Shown: positions 45,721 to 55,347 of the stretch, one piece after another
How the letters are laid out: every line of letters starts with the position of its first letter
Numbering within the stretch: position 1 is the stretch's first letter
NCBI GenBank assembly: GCA_002163975.1
Contig: CP019636.1
Location: 4,963,501-5,027,500 of the forward strand
Direction of reading: 5' to 3'
Length of the DNA stretch: 64,000 bases
Origin: Nostocales cyanobacterium HT-58-2
GTDB lineage: Bacteria > Cyanobacteriota > Cyanobacteriia > Cyanobacteriales > Nostocaceae
Position numbers and translations under genes: made by a program
The notes under the pieces: model-generated
What the model was told of the DNA's origin: nothing
Database searches by the model: none
Seen by the model: only the letters and a program-made list of their open reading frames with translations

Positions 45721-46128
45721 TTATTGTTCAATACCCTGTTGCCAAAGCCGTTCTAGCATTTCTACTTGTTTTTGAAAAACAGTAGCACGATAAATGAGAT
45801 ATCTGTCATAGAAAAAAATGAGTATTCCCAGAAAAATAGGGAATAACAAAAAAGACCAATGTAATATTTGGACAATTTTATGTTTTTTCGTTATTGCTAA
45901 AGATTCCTTCAGAAAATGAGTGGTAGAAAAGTTTACCTCAGAACTTTCTTGTTTTGATTCTGATTTAACTGGACTGGTAACATTTTGAGGAGTTTGACAA
46001 GCTAAAGTCTTTGTTTGTTTTAACTCTAGATGTTGCTCCCAAACTATACTAAAGACGACCAACTCAGGAGAAAAGACCAAGACTGTGACTAAAGAAACTG
46101 TCAGTAATTGAACAACTTTAAATTTCAT
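45721..46128 (-). CDS. Two-helix membrane protein, first gene of putative nif-linked operon
   Basis: 135 residues. Helix 1 is at the N-terminus (VVQLLTVSLVTVLVFSPELV), then a polar loop, then helix 2 (ILHWSFLLFPIFLGILIFFY) and a charged tail (FQKQVEMLERLWQQG). No family recognised. It heads the 46.1-45.1 kb operon, and element C at 46329-46523 lies 201 bp upstream in the orientation used by nifB and nifP. Confidence 0.7.
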   Translation of the reverse strand: MKFKVVQLLTVSLVTVLVFSPELVVFSIVWEQHLELKQTKTLACQTPQNVTSPVKSESKQESSEVNFSTTHFLKESLAITKKHKIVQILHWSFLLFPIFLGILIFFYDRYLIYRATVFQKQVEMLERLWQQGIEQ

Positions 46129-46328
46129 TCAACTATTACTGTTAACTGTTAGCTGTTAACTGTTAACTGTTCAAGGGCTAAGAAGTCCCCCCTCATTCAT
46201 CGGCTTTCACCTTGGAATTTCGGGGGGTAGAGGGGAATCTCTGCGTAAATCCTATATGATTTATATCATCTGTCTTAAGAGAGAATAATTGACTGCACTA
46301 GATCAAGATTATTAGAATAATTGTGATT
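46129..46328. repeat. Heptamer repeat and upstream region
   Basis: At 46138-46170 there are about four units of TTAACTG, a heptamer STRR, immediately before the membrane-protein gene. The remainder has no gene. Confidence 0.6.
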
Positions 46329-46523
46329 GTACTCAAACCCTGGAATTGTTATCATGTAAAGGTTTTGAAAATTTCTTGAGGTATGGGTACTAGACTTTTG
46401 AGGTAGGGGTCCTAGTATTTACGAAATAGGGTTCTAGCATTTCTGTACTCAATATCAAAGCTCTATACACTTTGGTCTTGGCAAGGTTTTTCAATATTCA
46501 TTTCAAGAGAAAGCTTGTACTCA
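46329..46523. promoter_or_regulatory. Composite nif promoter element, copy C (cysK / unknown operon)
   Basis: Plus strand: GTACTCA at 46329; iterons CTAGACTTT (46390), CTAGTATTT (46412) and CTAGCATTT (46434), spaced exactly 22 bp; GTACTCA at 46445, 11 bp after the last iteron start; GTACTCA at 46517, 72 bp on. It lies between divergent genes: cysK starts 194 bp to the right, the unknown operon 201 bp to the left. Its orientation matches nifB and nifP for the left operon, but it may serve both. Confidence 0.8.
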
Positions 46524-46716
46524 AAAAATGTATTACCATGCAAATATATAGTTTCTGAATTTCACAGTTCATAAAAACTTTTAAAATTTTCAACTTTGTT
46601 CAAGACTAACAGCACAGAAAACATTTTATAAAAACTCTCTAAAATCAACTTTTTTGACTTGAATTTCTTAATTTCCCCACACCTTGATGAAAAGATATCT
46701 TTCTAGGAGATAATTC

Positions 46717-47676
46717 ATGCGGATTGCTCAAGACATTACAGAACTTATTGGACGAACTCCTTTAGTTGAGCTGAACAAGATTCCTCAAGCTGAGGGATGT
46801 GTGGGAAAAATTGTTGTGAAATTAGAAGGAATGAACCCAGCAGCTTCAGTCAAAGACCGCATTGCTGCAAGTATGGTGAAAGAGGCAGAGGAAGCAGGGC
46901 TGATTCACCCAGGAAAAAGCATTTTAGTTGAACCAACCTCCGGTAATACAGGAATTGGACTGGCAATGGTAGCGGCGGCGCGTGGCTACCGTTTGATTTT
47001 GACAATGCCCGAAACTATGAGTTTAGAACGACGCGCTATGTTACGAGCATATGGCGCTTCTTTGGAATTAACACCAGGGCTTGAGGGAATGCGGGGTGCC
47101 ATTCGTGCAGCAGAAGAAATCGTCGCCAACACTCCTGATGCTTTTATGTTGCAACAATTTCGCAACTCAGCGAATCCCAAAATTCATCGAGAAACCACAG
47201 CCGAGGAGATTTGGGCAGATACCGATGGGCAAGTCGATATCGTCATTGCAGGTGTCGGTACTGGTGGAACAATTACTGGAATTGCGGAAGCCCTCAAAGG
47301 GCGCAAACCATCGTTCAAAGCGATCGCCGTAGAACCAAGCAATAGTTCCGTCCTTTCAGGAGGTCAACCAGGATCGCATAAAATCCAAGGTATTGGTGCT
47401 GGATTCATTCCAGAGGTGCTTCGCATGGATTTGATAGATGAAGTAATAACCGTCAGCGATGAAGAGGCGATCGCCTACGGACGGCGCTTAGCAAGGGAAG
47501 AAGGTTTATTATCTGGGATTTCCTCTGGCGCAGCTTTGTATGCTGCAGTTCAAGTTGCGAAACGCCCACAAAATTCAGGTCGTCTAATCGTGATGATTCA
47601 ACCTTCCTACGGCGAACGTTACCTCAGCACTCCAATGTTTCAATTCGCCCAGAAGGCTGCGCAGTTGTCAGGGTAA
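46717..47676 (+). CDS. cysK: Cysteine synthase A (O-acetylserine sulfhydrylase)
   Basis: 319 residues, PLP fold II. The PLP lysine is in [29 protein letters not shown] and [15 protein letters not shown] bind the cofactor phosphate and substrate; [12 protein letters not shown] is near the C-terminus. It makes cysteine from O-acetylserine (product of NifP) and sulfide. Sharing the composite promoter element with nifP suggests a dedicated cysteine branch for nitrogenase assembly. It starts after TAGGAGATAATTC. Confidence 0.95.
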   Translation: MRIAQDITELIGRTPLVELNKIPQAEGCVGKIVVKLEGMNPAASVKDRIAASMVKEAEEAGLIHPGKSILVEPTSGNTGIGLAMVAAARGYRLILTMPETMSLERRAMLRAYGASLELTPGLEGMRGAIRAAEEIVANTPDAFMLQQFRNSANPKIHRETTAEEIWADTDGQVDIVIAGVGTGGTITGIAEALKGRKPSFKAIAVEPSNSSVLSGGQPGSHKIQGIGAGFIPEVLRMDLIDEVITVSDEEAIAYGRRLAREEGLLSGISSGAALYAAVQVAKRPQNSGRLIVMIQPSYGERYLSTPMFQFAQKAAQLSG

Positions 47677-47962
47677 GCAAAGAGATTAGGGACAATTGTT
47701 CTGAACAAAAAGACAACACGCCCACCTCCCCTTACAAAGAATAGGCGCTCTTGCAAACATCACATCTGTTGATATAAACAAGATGATTCCCATCAATTAC
47801 GTATAGCTTTACCTAAAAAACAATAAACCGCTTTGGATCTGTTCTACTCCCTAGCGGTCCTTTTAGTCCCTATTTATTATTTTGTTGTCTAGCAATAATG
47901 CACGAAGGACGATTGTTCAAAGCCCACTGCCCTTTGGGCAATGACACTCAGTTCTCAGAATC

Positions 47963-48112
47963 ATACCAAATCTGCCTCTATAGCCCCCTTTTAGCCTTCG
48001 CTACTGAAAGCTGTGGTGACGTAGGTATAAAATTTACCCATGTGCTAGCTCCTTAGCCCCTATAAAAAAGCAGAATACTAAAAAAGGTGGGTTTTTACCC
48101 AAGATTTGGTAT
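47963..48112. repeat. MITE-like inverted-repeat element
   Basis: 150 bp flanked by ATACCAAATCT and its inverse AGATTTGGTAT. It has no ORF and belongs with the ATACC-ended elements at 17334 and 56899. Confidence 0.65.
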
Positions 48113-48137
48113 TATCCTGTTTGATACGTTACAGCCT

Positions 48138-48163
48138 AGCCCCATCCTAAATGGGGCTTTTTT
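48138..48163 (+). terminator. Rho-independent terminator
   Basis: AGCCCCAT, five-base loop, ATGGGGCT, then a run of T: a textbook terminator. It lies 460 bp after cysK, so it may end either a long cysK message or an unrecognised small RNA. Confidence 0.8.
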
Positions 48164-48360
48164 AATCTCCTCAATACCATACTCTTGAGCCTTTTGGTGT
48201 TTTTAGCTCAGTACGAGTCGAGATTAGCAAAAAATAATGAGGAAATTATGAGGTTATCATCTACCTGGTTGTAAACCGCATCAACGCAAGCTGTATCAAT
48301 TGACCCAGAAGACGCACCAGACGCGGAGGCTCGGCTTTAACCCTGAGTGAAGTCGAAGAG

Positions 48361-49989
48361 TTAAATTTTCTTCAGCAGTTCCATGAGACTCACTTTTTGT
48401 ACAGTACCAAGAATCCGATAAGGTTGAGATACATTTGCCACCTGTTTGACAGAAACCCAAGCATAACCAGAGGTTGGCAGTTCAGAAACTTGCTCTAGGC
48501 GCTTGCCATGATGAGGAGTATAAAATTTGAGTAACACGTCAGTTTTGCCTCCTACATCCAGAAAATTGATAGGATATGATTGTAAAACTTGAGCGATCGC
48601 AGGTTGTTGAATAAAAGCTTTTATATCAGGGTTGTAGTTACTCAAAAAGCCACTGCTACCAGCAGCAGCCAAAGATATCCAAGCAGCGATTAACCAACCT
48701 GCTAACCAGTAACGAGAAGTGAGTGACTTTTTACCAAGGTGGTAGCGATTTATCCATACCAAAGGTAAGATTAACCAGCTTAATCCCGATACAAATGCCA
48801 AAATAGCGTACTTACGAACTTCCGCATCACCCCAAATAAAAGCGAATATTCCGGCTATTGCTAGTAAAACACCCAGTAATCCAAAGGCATAACTGAGATT
48901 GCGAGGGATTTTGTGTAAAGACTTACTCTGAGGCGTCTCTACATCCTGGTAAATTTTTCCAAGCCAGTTCAATCCCACAGCCGCAAGCAGCGCGATGAAA
49001 GGATACAACGCCAGACTATAGTGAGAGACACGTGTGGAGAAAAGACTTAATTCAACGAACAAGATGAAGGGATAGCCAACCAATATCAACTGGTAGTAAC
49101 GAATGGGACGACGAATAACCAAAAAAGAGCCTAAAAGACTGAAAAAAAACCAAGGAAATGCTTTTAATGGTAAATTCCAAAGATAAAATTCCAACCCGTT
49201 GTGATCGCGTTCACCAGAGCCCAAATTAATTACAAAATCAACTAATTGCTCCACACTCGCGTTACCATATCGTAACCAGTTTAGCCACAGCCAAACAAAA
49301 GTGGGAATCAAACCGACGACAAACCCGAAATACAACATTGGATTTGCAAGATGACGATGACGGCGATGCTCCCAAATGAGGTAGGGTAATAAGGCGATAA
49401 TTGGCAAAACAATCATAAAGCTTCTGACTAAGAAGCCCAAGCCAAAACTCAAACCGACGAGAAAGCACCAAGCAGCGCGATATTTAGGATGTAATTCAGC
49501 CTTTAATAAAGACCAAATAGCCAAGAGTACCAGGAAAATCATAGGCACATCAGGTGTACCTAGGCGACTGTATTGCAGCCAAAGAAATTCCACACTCAAA
49601 ATTGCCCCAGCCAGCCAAGCAACTTTTTTCCCAAAAAGAATTTTGCCTATTTCATACAGAAGTAGTACGCTCAAAATACCAGCAATCATACTTGGCAATC
49701 GTCCACTCGCTTCACTGATGCCAAACAGCGTGTAGGAACTGGCGATTAACCAATAGGGACCAGGAGTTTTATGATGAGGAGTTGACCAAGGATGTATCCA
49801 ATCATCCGACTCTATCATGAAGCGCGATCGCCAAGCGTAAAGCCCTTCATCATGTGCCATTAGGCTATCCTGCCCAGAACTAAACAGCAATAATGAAAGT
49901 GCCCAAAGTAACAAGCTTGTATGGGGAGAGGTACTCAAACCCCCGACAAAAACCCTAATTGGATGAAAAATTTGTTGTTTGAATAACAT
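48361..49989 (-). CDS. Membrane glycosyltransferase, family 39 (ArnT/PMT-like)
   Basis: About 542 residues from ATG 49989 (MLFKQQIFHPIRVF); the frame opens 27 codons upstream at a TTG. The first loop has SLMAHDEGLYAWRSRFMI, the conserved acidic DE of GT39 enzymes, then TPGPYWLIASSYTLFG and LQYSRLGTPDVPM. About 11 membrane helices are followed by a soluble C-terminal part. It likely transfers a sugar from a polyprenyl phosphate to lipid or protein. Acceptor unknown. Confidence 0.88.
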   Translation of the reverse strand: MLFKQQIFHPIRVFVGGLSTSPHTSLLLWALSLLLFSSGQDSLMAHDEGLYAWRSRFMIESDDWIHPWSTPHHKTPGPYWLIASSYTLFGISEASGRLPSMIAGILSVLLLYEIGKILFGKKVAWLAGAILSVEFLWLQYSRLGTPDVPMIFLVLLAIWSLLKAELHPKYRAAWCFLVGLSFGLGFLVRSFMIVLPIIALLPYLIWEHRRHRHLANPMLYFGFVVGLIPTFVWLWLNWLRYGNASVEQLVDFVINLGSGERDHNGLEFYLWNLPLKAFPWFFFSLLGSFLVIRRPIRYYQLILVGYPFILFVELSLFSTRVSHYSLALYPFIALLAAVGLNWLGKIYQDVETPQSKSLHKIPRNLSYAFGLLGVLLAIAGIFAFIWGDAEVRKYAILAFVSGLSWLILPLVWINRYHLGKKSLTSRYWLAGWLIAAWISLAAAGSSGFLSNYNPDIKAFIQQPAIAQVLQSYPINFLDVGGKTDVLLKFYTPHHGKRLEQVSELPTSGYAWVSVKQVANVSQPYRILGTVQKVSLMELLKKI

Positions 49990-50129
49990 TGAGTTGAGAC
50001 TCGCCAAATTCTTCGTTTGGCTGCTTATATTTTTGTATCTATTTTTAGAATACGTATGGTGGTATATCAATTGTTTCCGCCAGACGGTACTTAACTTGAC
50101 AAAATTTTGGAAAAACTTGTTTTCAAAAG

Positions 50130-50783
50130 ATGTTTATGCCCCTAAGACCAGAGCAACGCAATAAGCTAGATGATACAAACGACAAGTTATTTTACGAATA
50201 TCCCCGCTTCGTCACCCATGTAGACGAAGGTTTTATTCAACAACTTACAGATTTATATCGCGATCGCCTCAAACCCAACACCCGCATTTTGGACATGATG
50301 AGCAGTTGGGTTTCGCATCTACCGCAAGAGATAGCTTTTGCCCATGTTGAGGGACACGGACTCAATGCAGAGGAACTCGCACGTAATCCTCAGTTAAATC
50401 ATTACTTTGTGCAGAATCTCAACGAAAATCCACAGCTACCCCTCAAAGACCAAGATTTTGATGCTGTTCTCAACTGCGTTTCTGTGCAGTATTTGCAATA
50501 TCCAGAGGCAGTATTTTCAGAAATTCATCGGATTCTCAAACCTGGTGGAATAGCAATTATCAGCTTTTCCAACCGAATGTTTTTTCAAAAAGCGATTCAA
50601 GCGTGGCGAGATGGTACGGAATCCAGTAGAGTTGAATTGGTAAAAAGTTACTTTTCTTCTGTTCCCGGCTTTACACCCCCAGAAGTCATAGCCCGTCAGT
50701 CAAGCCTTCCTAATTTCTTACAGTGGATGGGTGTTCCTGGAGGAGATCCGTTCTATGCTGTTATAGCCGCCCGCGAGCACTAA
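50130..50783 (+). CDS. SAM-dependent methyltransferase, UbiE-like
   Basis: 217 residues. RILDMMSSWVSHLP takes the place of the glycine-rich SAM motif (degenerate, DMMSSW instead of DxGxGxG); FDAVLNCVSVQYLQYPE and EIHRILKPGGIAIISFSNR are the usual later motifs. The degenerate motif I is typical of a cyanobacterial and plastid subfamily. Substrate unknown. The start could also be the ATG two codons in. Confidence 0.82.
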   Translation: MFMPLRPEQRNKLDDTNDKLFYEYPRFVTHVDEGFIQQLTDLYRDRLKPNTRILDMMSSWVSHLPQEIAFAHVEGHGLNAEELARNPQLNHYFVQNLNENPQLPLKDQDFDAVLNCVSVQYLQYPEAVFSEIHRILKPGGIAIISFSNRMFFQKAIQAWRDGTESSRVELVKSYFSSVPGFTPPEVIARQSSLPNFLQWMGVPGGDPFYAVIAAREH

Positions 50784-50887
50784 CCAATTGATAGTTGCGG
50801 AAAACAATTATTAAAAAGTAAATTTCCGAGTGTAAACCGAAAGAAGCATTGATAATTTCCAAGAAAGTCAAGTATTAGGAGGCAAAC

Positions 50888-51421
50888 ATGATGTTCCCCC
50901 ATCGTGCCCGTAGAATTTTCGCTGCTTTATTGTTATGTTTGTTACTGTTTACCACAGCATGCGCTCCGAAAACACCCGGTCGGTTTGACCAGGTACAACA
51001 GGAAAGCAGCAGACAAAGAAGCGGTCAATCAGTTGCCCGAGAAGGGACGCAGGGTGCTGAATTTAATAAATTTTTCCCAAGTCCTCAAGCTGGTTACCAA
51101 CGCGTCTATACTCAGGAGAAAAAAGGTTTTTCTGAAGCGAAGTTGAAAAAAGACGGCAAAGACCTGGCTGTACTTTCAATTTCTGATACACAAGCAGTCA
51201 AAGGAAGTGCAAACCCAGCGGCAAAATTCGTGAATAGCCCCAAGACAATAGCAGGATATCCAGCTGTCAGCCAAGGCACCACCGGTACTGCCATTTTAGT
51301 TGGTAATCGCTACCAGGTAAAAGTGCAATCCCGTGATCCGTCATTTACAGAAGCGGATCGCCAAGCTTGGTTAGAGAAATTTAACCTTGATGGTCTGACA
51401 CGACTGGCTAAAGCCCAATAG
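50888..51421 (+). CDS. Lipoprotein of unknown function
   Basis: 177 residues. The signal peptide (FAALLLCLLLFTTAC) ends in a lipobox with Cys at about residue 25. The mature part has FNKFFPSPQAGYQRVYTQEK and later YPAVSQGTTGTAILVGNRYQ. A good AGGAGG lies before the ATG. Probably anchored to the inner or outer membrane. Function not recognised. Confidence 0.85.
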   Translation: MMFPHRARRIFAALLLCLLLFTTACAPKTPGRFDQVQQESSRQRSGQSVAREGTQGAEFNKFFPSPQAGYQRVYTQEKKGFSEAKLKKDGKDLAVLSISDTQAVKGSANPAAKFVNSPKTIAGYPAVSQGTTGTAILVGNRYQVKVQSRDPSFTEADRQAWLEKFNLDGLTRLAKAQ

Positions 51422-51684
51422 GGAAAAAAAGAGAATAGGCACCTAAACAAAATTAATCACACATTCTCTGTGCTGTTCCCTTTCGGGTGACGCTCCTGAC
51501 GTCGCTACCGCTGCGAAGAGCGCAGTCGCCTGCGGCAGGGTTACCCCTTCGGGTTCGCCAGTTGCCTACGGAGGGAAACCCTCCTGCAGCACTGGTCTCA
51601 CCTCCTGCAGCGCTGTCTCACCTGTTCCCTGTTCCCTACTTCCACTGAAATCTGAACTCACTAGAAAACTATGAGGAGAAAACT
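51422..51684. repeat. Dispersed GC-rich repeat
   Basis: 51480-51630 carries a copy of the repeat with GCCAGTTGCC and GGAGGGAAACCCTCC, followed by CTGCAGCACTGG. Related copies are near 22640, 24048-24195 and 29155. No gene. Confidence 0.6.
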
Positions 51685-52572
51685 GTGAGCAAACCAATTT
51701 TTGAGTTGGTTGACGAACTACCGACCAACAACTTGACTGTTTCTGCGTTGCGATCGCTCGATTTTATCGCTCCTGGTGAGTGGCAAAACGTCGTTGGCTT
51801 TGTCAACACCATCAAAACTGTAACTGGCGAAACCGACGAAGACCTCATTCAGCAAATTGGCGAACGAGCGATTTATCTCTACAATGATCGCTCTCAGGGA
51901 TATCAACGTGCCATGTGGCTTTACCAAACTGTAGATAGCACAGATAGAGCACTGGGTGCAGCAGCTTTAGCGAACAAAGTGGGGGAAAAAGTTCCCCTTT
52001 TGGGCTTTTTAAACCGAGTGACTCCCAAACCTGAAAAAGCCCAAACGATCGATTTGACACTGAAATTAGTTGCTGAGTTATTAGCCTTCTGTCAAATTAA
52101 CGGTATTCCTGGCGACAGCATTGGGGATTTTGTCGCATCTTTGGGTGAATATAGCGGGGAGTCTTTTATCCGCATGGCTGCATTAGTTAGCTTTGATGGT
52201 TTGATACCTCTTGGTTCAGGCTTCATCTCTCGAGCATTATCTACAATTAGTCAAACAAATCCACAAGAGTTAGAGCAAAATTCAACTTTCCAAAACATTC
52301 AAAACGAAATTCCTGGTCAAAATGCTGCCAGCAAACTGAACTTTATCGGCGAAAGCTTTGACTCAGTCAAAGGTTGGATGAGCAATTTAGTAGCGTCGAA
52401 TGATTTAACACCGCAAAAGGTCGCTAACAACTTGCAAAACTTTATTGACTTTGCTGATGACAAGTTAGATTACCTAGCCGCATTCCTAGATGTATCGACA
52501 AATTACTACGAACACACAGGGACGCAAACTTTGGCACGTCGCCTGATTGAGCGCGCTGCGGCAGAAATTTAA
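51685..52572 (+). CDS. Conserved cyanobacterial hypothetical protein
   Basis: 295 residues starting from GTG, with GAGGAG 10 bp upstream. It is mainly helical: VSALRSLDFIAPGEWQNVVG, DEDLIQQIGERAIYLYNDRS and RAMWLYQTVDSTDRALGAAA. No signal peptide or catalytic motif. It ends with QTLARRLIERAAAEI. Function unknown. Confidence 0.8.
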   Translation: MSKPIFELVDELPTNNLTVSALRSLDFIAPGEWQNVVGFVNTIKTVTGETDEDLIQQIGERAIYLYNDRSQGYQRAMWLYQTVDSTDRALGAAALANKVGEKVPLLGFLNRVTPKPEKAQTIDLTLKLVAELLAFCQINGIPGDSIGDFVASLGEYSGESFIRMAALVSFDGLIPLGSGFISRALSTISQTNPQELEQNSTFQNIQNEIPGQNAASKLNFIGESFDSVKGWMSNLVASNDLTPQKVANNLQNFIDFADDKLDYLAAFLDVSTNYYEHTGTQTLARRLIERAAAEI

Positions 52573-52660
52573 GCACCCACACGGAAATCAACCTAATGGT
52601 TGGTTTTATGAACCTGGTAGTTACGTATATTAAATCAAGTGATGTGCTTGTTTTTTCCGT

Positions 52661-52685
52661 AAAAGCACGGCACTGCCGTGCTTTT
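52661..52685. terminator. Bidirectional terminator
   Basis: 12-bp stem AAAAGCACGGCA / TGCCGTGCTTTT with a one-base centre, between two convergent genes, with T-runs on both sides. Confidence 0.85.
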
Positions 52686-52686
52686 C

Positions 52687-53463
52687 CTACCTGGGTAAAT
52701 TCATGCCCTGCACAGTGATAAATAGGAAGGGTTCAAAGCGTTGGAAATTTTCCAGTTGATCGAACTTACCTGTTTCAGAAGCTGGGTCAAAAGCAGTGGT
52801 AATCACATAAAGTGCTTTACCATCAAAAGCAACATAACCAAGATGTTGCTCTTGCAATCCACCTTTTCGCTTAATTCCTGAAAACCCATAGCGCATTCCC
52901 TGAAGTTTTCCAACAGGTGCTTGTTGTGGGGATTGAGCAGAGAAAACAATACTATCACCATACACATTCCTACGGTCTTTCTCCAAAACACCGTAGTGGT
53001 CAGCCACCCAAAGTTTTAGTGCAGATGCCAATTGGGTTTGATAGCTGGGACTTTGGTAATTTACATTGAAATTGGGCGAAATGCCAGCTTTGTTCAACAT
53101 TTGTTGAAAATTCGGCAAGTTTTCTAGTGGGTAAACACCCATCTCAACTGTACCCAAAATCTTTTTATCTGAGGACACACACAATAGGGGTGTATTCCCA
53201 TCACAAGCAGCAACACGCCAACCAGGAGGAACAGCAGTTTTTCCCAAGATATTTTTCCAGATGTTTCCTTCATTTGGTTGAAGGTTGCTAGATGTCGTCT
53301 GAGTTTGCTTTTGAGCAGTATTTGCTTGTGCTTGAGTTAACTGTAATTTATTATTTGAAGAATTATTTGAAGACAAGTAGGGAAGAGCATATTTTACAAA
53401 TCCCAGTGGTGTTAACACTGCCAGCAAAATAACACCAAGTAAGACATGATAGAGTCGCAACAT
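52687..53463 (-). CDS. Membrane-anchored hypothetical protein
   Basis: 258 residues with one N-terminal membrane helix (VLLGVILLAVLTPLGFVKYA), a Gln/Asn/Thr-rich linker, then a globular part (PPGWRVAACDGNTPLLCVSS, VGVYPLENLPNFQQML-like, VADHYGVLEKDR). Probably exposed to the periplasm. No family recognised. Confidence 0.78.
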   Translation of the reverse strand: MLRLYHVLLGVILLAVLTPLGFVKYALPYLSSNNSSNNKLQLTQAQANTAQKQTQTTSSNLQPNEGNIWKNILGKTAVPPGWRVAACDGNTPLLCVSSDKKILGTVEMGVYPLENLPNFQQMLNKAGISPNFNVNYQSPSYQTQLASALKLWVADHYGVLEKDRRNVYGDSIVFSAQSPQQAPVGKLQGMRYGFSGIKRKGGLQEQHLGYVAFDGKALYVITTAFDPASETGKFDQLENFQRFEPFLFITVQGMNLPR

Positions 53464-54082
53464 TTTTTAAATAGAGCCTGAGATAGTGAGGTAAATAGTA
53501 TGCATAAAATTTGTGGCTATATTGTGAGGAGATTTCTTCTCTAGCTTGTATGTCCTGATACTGATATGCCCCTACAACATACATCCTAGGTCGATAACTT
53601 TCCGGAAATGTCATAGACAAAGAAAAAGTACTCCCATACTCACAGTTGCTCCTATCTCAATACTGTTCAGTTAACAGTAGTCATCACCCACGCATGGTGC
53701 AGCTACACGAACCGAATTGGCTCTTATCTTACTTTCGTTTGTTTTGGAACTTAATTGATACTGAGTTAGTCAACAGCTATCAATGGCTATATTCTTTAGC
53801 CAAGTCTTTCTCTATTTGGTTGGAAATCGTTTAAACTTGCACAGAGTGCTCAAATGGTTTGGCTTTATGTGTATCAAATATTTCTCTTTCGCTGCGTCTA
53901 CCCCTTTTTCCTCAAGCCTCACTCTGGACGTTGATAATCTCCTTTGAGTTTAATGCTGCCCCATTTATATCTACTACTTGACAACCAAGAGAGCAACTTT
54001 GCACAAAATTTACTGAAGACCAACCAAAAAATGTGAAAACATTAAATCCATATCTTGTGTAGTCACAGACGTTTTTGAGCAG
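53464..54082. other. Intergenic, no supported gene
   Basis: About 620 bp. One 62-codon plus-strand frame (53646-53834) lacks a ribosome binding site and recognisable features. Otherwise AT-rich. Confidence 0.45.
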
Positions 54083-54448
54083 ATGAACAGAAAATTTGTC
54101 CTCACCTTGCTTTCCAGTCCTGTGCTGTTTGCTTCTATGCTATCTTTGGCGATGATGACCCAACCAGCTAGAGCAAATCAAACAGTCAATCCAGCAGCAA
54201 ATAGTCCTTCTTGCGTACGTTCCCCTCACCAAGCAACCCCACGCCTTGTATGTACAAGAGTGAACAAGACTGCTGCTTCGTCTGTCGTAGAATTTGCAGC
54301 CCCACCAGCTGATCCAAATCAAGTCAATGGGGAACTGGAGTTCACGGACGAGGAAAGCGAGACTGCTATAGCTATGTATGGCTGTGATTGCGTAGCTTGC
54401 ATCAATGCTATTCGTCAAATGCGAGGCTTGGCTCCTTTAGCAGGATAA
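54083..54448 (+). CDS. Small exported protein with C-terminal cysteines
   Basis: 121 residues. The signal peptide (VLTLLSSPVLFASMLSLAMM) has a likely cleavage at ARANQT. The mature protein has a Cys pair region (SPSCVRSPHQ, RLVCTRVN) and ends with GCDCVACINAIRQMRGLAPL, a CxCxxC-like motif. Periplasmic; function unknown. Confidence 0.75.
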   Translation: MNRKFVLTLLSSPVLFASMLSLAMMTQPARANQTVNPAANSPSCVRSPHQATPRLVCTRVNKTAASSVVEFAAPPADPNQVNGELEFTDEESETAIAMYGCDCVACINAIRQMRGLAPLAG

Positions 54449-54476
54449 GTGAACAAGAGAGAAAAATAAACATAAA

Positions 54477-54504
54477 AGAGCCAGGAAGTCTGTTCTCTGG
54501 CTCT
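54477..54504. terminator. Bidirectional hairpin
   Basis: AGAGCCAG / CTGGCTCT with a 12-base loop between convergent genes (small exported protein and psaK). Confidence 0.7.
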
Positions 54505-54550
54505 ATATTTGGATGTAAAAAACAATCAAGCGAATGAGTTCAGCAAATAC

Positions 54551-54814
54551 TTAGAGCCTACCGAGGTTATGCAGCCCTAGGATGATACCGGCACCTAGAA
54601 TATGACCAAAGGAGGTCGTTGCCAAAAGCCCGGGTAAACCAAAACCACCAAACAAGTTGGATGAAGGAAGTTCTGGCCCTTGGTTAGGATAACTGATAGT
54701 AGATTTACCAAAGGCAATAGCAACAATGTTGCTAATAACCATTATTAGCCCAACTGTAGGGCTCCATTGCAAGGGTGTTGTAGCGAAAGTGGCTAGTAAA
54801 GTAGATGTGAACAA
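54551..54814 (-). CDS. psaK: Photosystem I subunit PsaK
   Basis: 87 residues, two membrane helices (VGLIMVISNIVAIAFGKSTI and FGHILGAGIILGLHNLGRL). TFATTPLQWSPTVGLIM and SYPNQGP are typical of PsaK, a peripheral photosystem I subunit near the antenna edge. The start is a TTG with GAAGGAG nine bases upstream. Single gene with its own promoter. Confidence 0.93.
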   Translation of the reverse strand: MFTSTLLATFATTPLQWSPTVGLIMVISNIVAIAFGKSTISYPNQGPELPSSNLFGGFGLPGLLATTSFGHILGAGIILGLHNLGRL

Positions 54815-55347
54815 CTGCCTTTCTCCTTCAGATTGTTAATGGGTGAAATGAAAATATCATGTGAATTTAATTATCAAAAAAAAACAATGTTGCGTTTAAT
54901 TTTGCAGCAATAATTAATATTTATTTTTAATACTTCATAATTAGGTATTGTAGGGGAGCCAGTACTGTAGGGTGCGTTAGGATGAAATCCGTAACGCACC
55001 ATGATCTAAGCTTTGGTGCGTTACGAATCACGCTAATGCACCTTACGTGTCGATGTATCTTTTGAAAAATAAAACCGGATTTCTATACACCGAAAAATTT
55101 ATTTAAAAATTAGATTAAGACTAATCAATAACACAAAAAATAAAATTTTATATCCTTAAAATTTGTTGCTTAGAAAAAGGTCAGCCAAGATACGCTTATA
55201 ACTTAAATACTTGAATGATCTAGAGTTGACAACATATCAGAAATAGCAAACGTTACGGCAAGCTGATACTTTAGAAACAGAGAAAGCAGCAATGACGCTA
55301 AAGATAATCTAAACTCAAAGTGTAGATAATTATCTTGTGCTGTTGTT
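54815..55347. other. psaK upstream region with palindromic repeats
   Basis: 530 bp holding two GTGCGTTA-type palindromes at about 54969-55045 (GGTGCGTTAGG, CGTAACGCACC, GGTGCGTTACG). No gene. Confidence 0.5.

Larger units (their letters stand above)
47677..48360. other. Intergenic with MITE and terminator
   Basis: About 680 bp without a gene. It holds the inverted-repeat element 47963-48112 and a strong terminator at 48138-48163, which is far from cysK. Confidence 0.5.

Noticed and set aside
53646-53834. 62-codon frame in the 53.5-54.0 kb gap
   Set aside because: No start signal, no domain and no neighbouring operon context.
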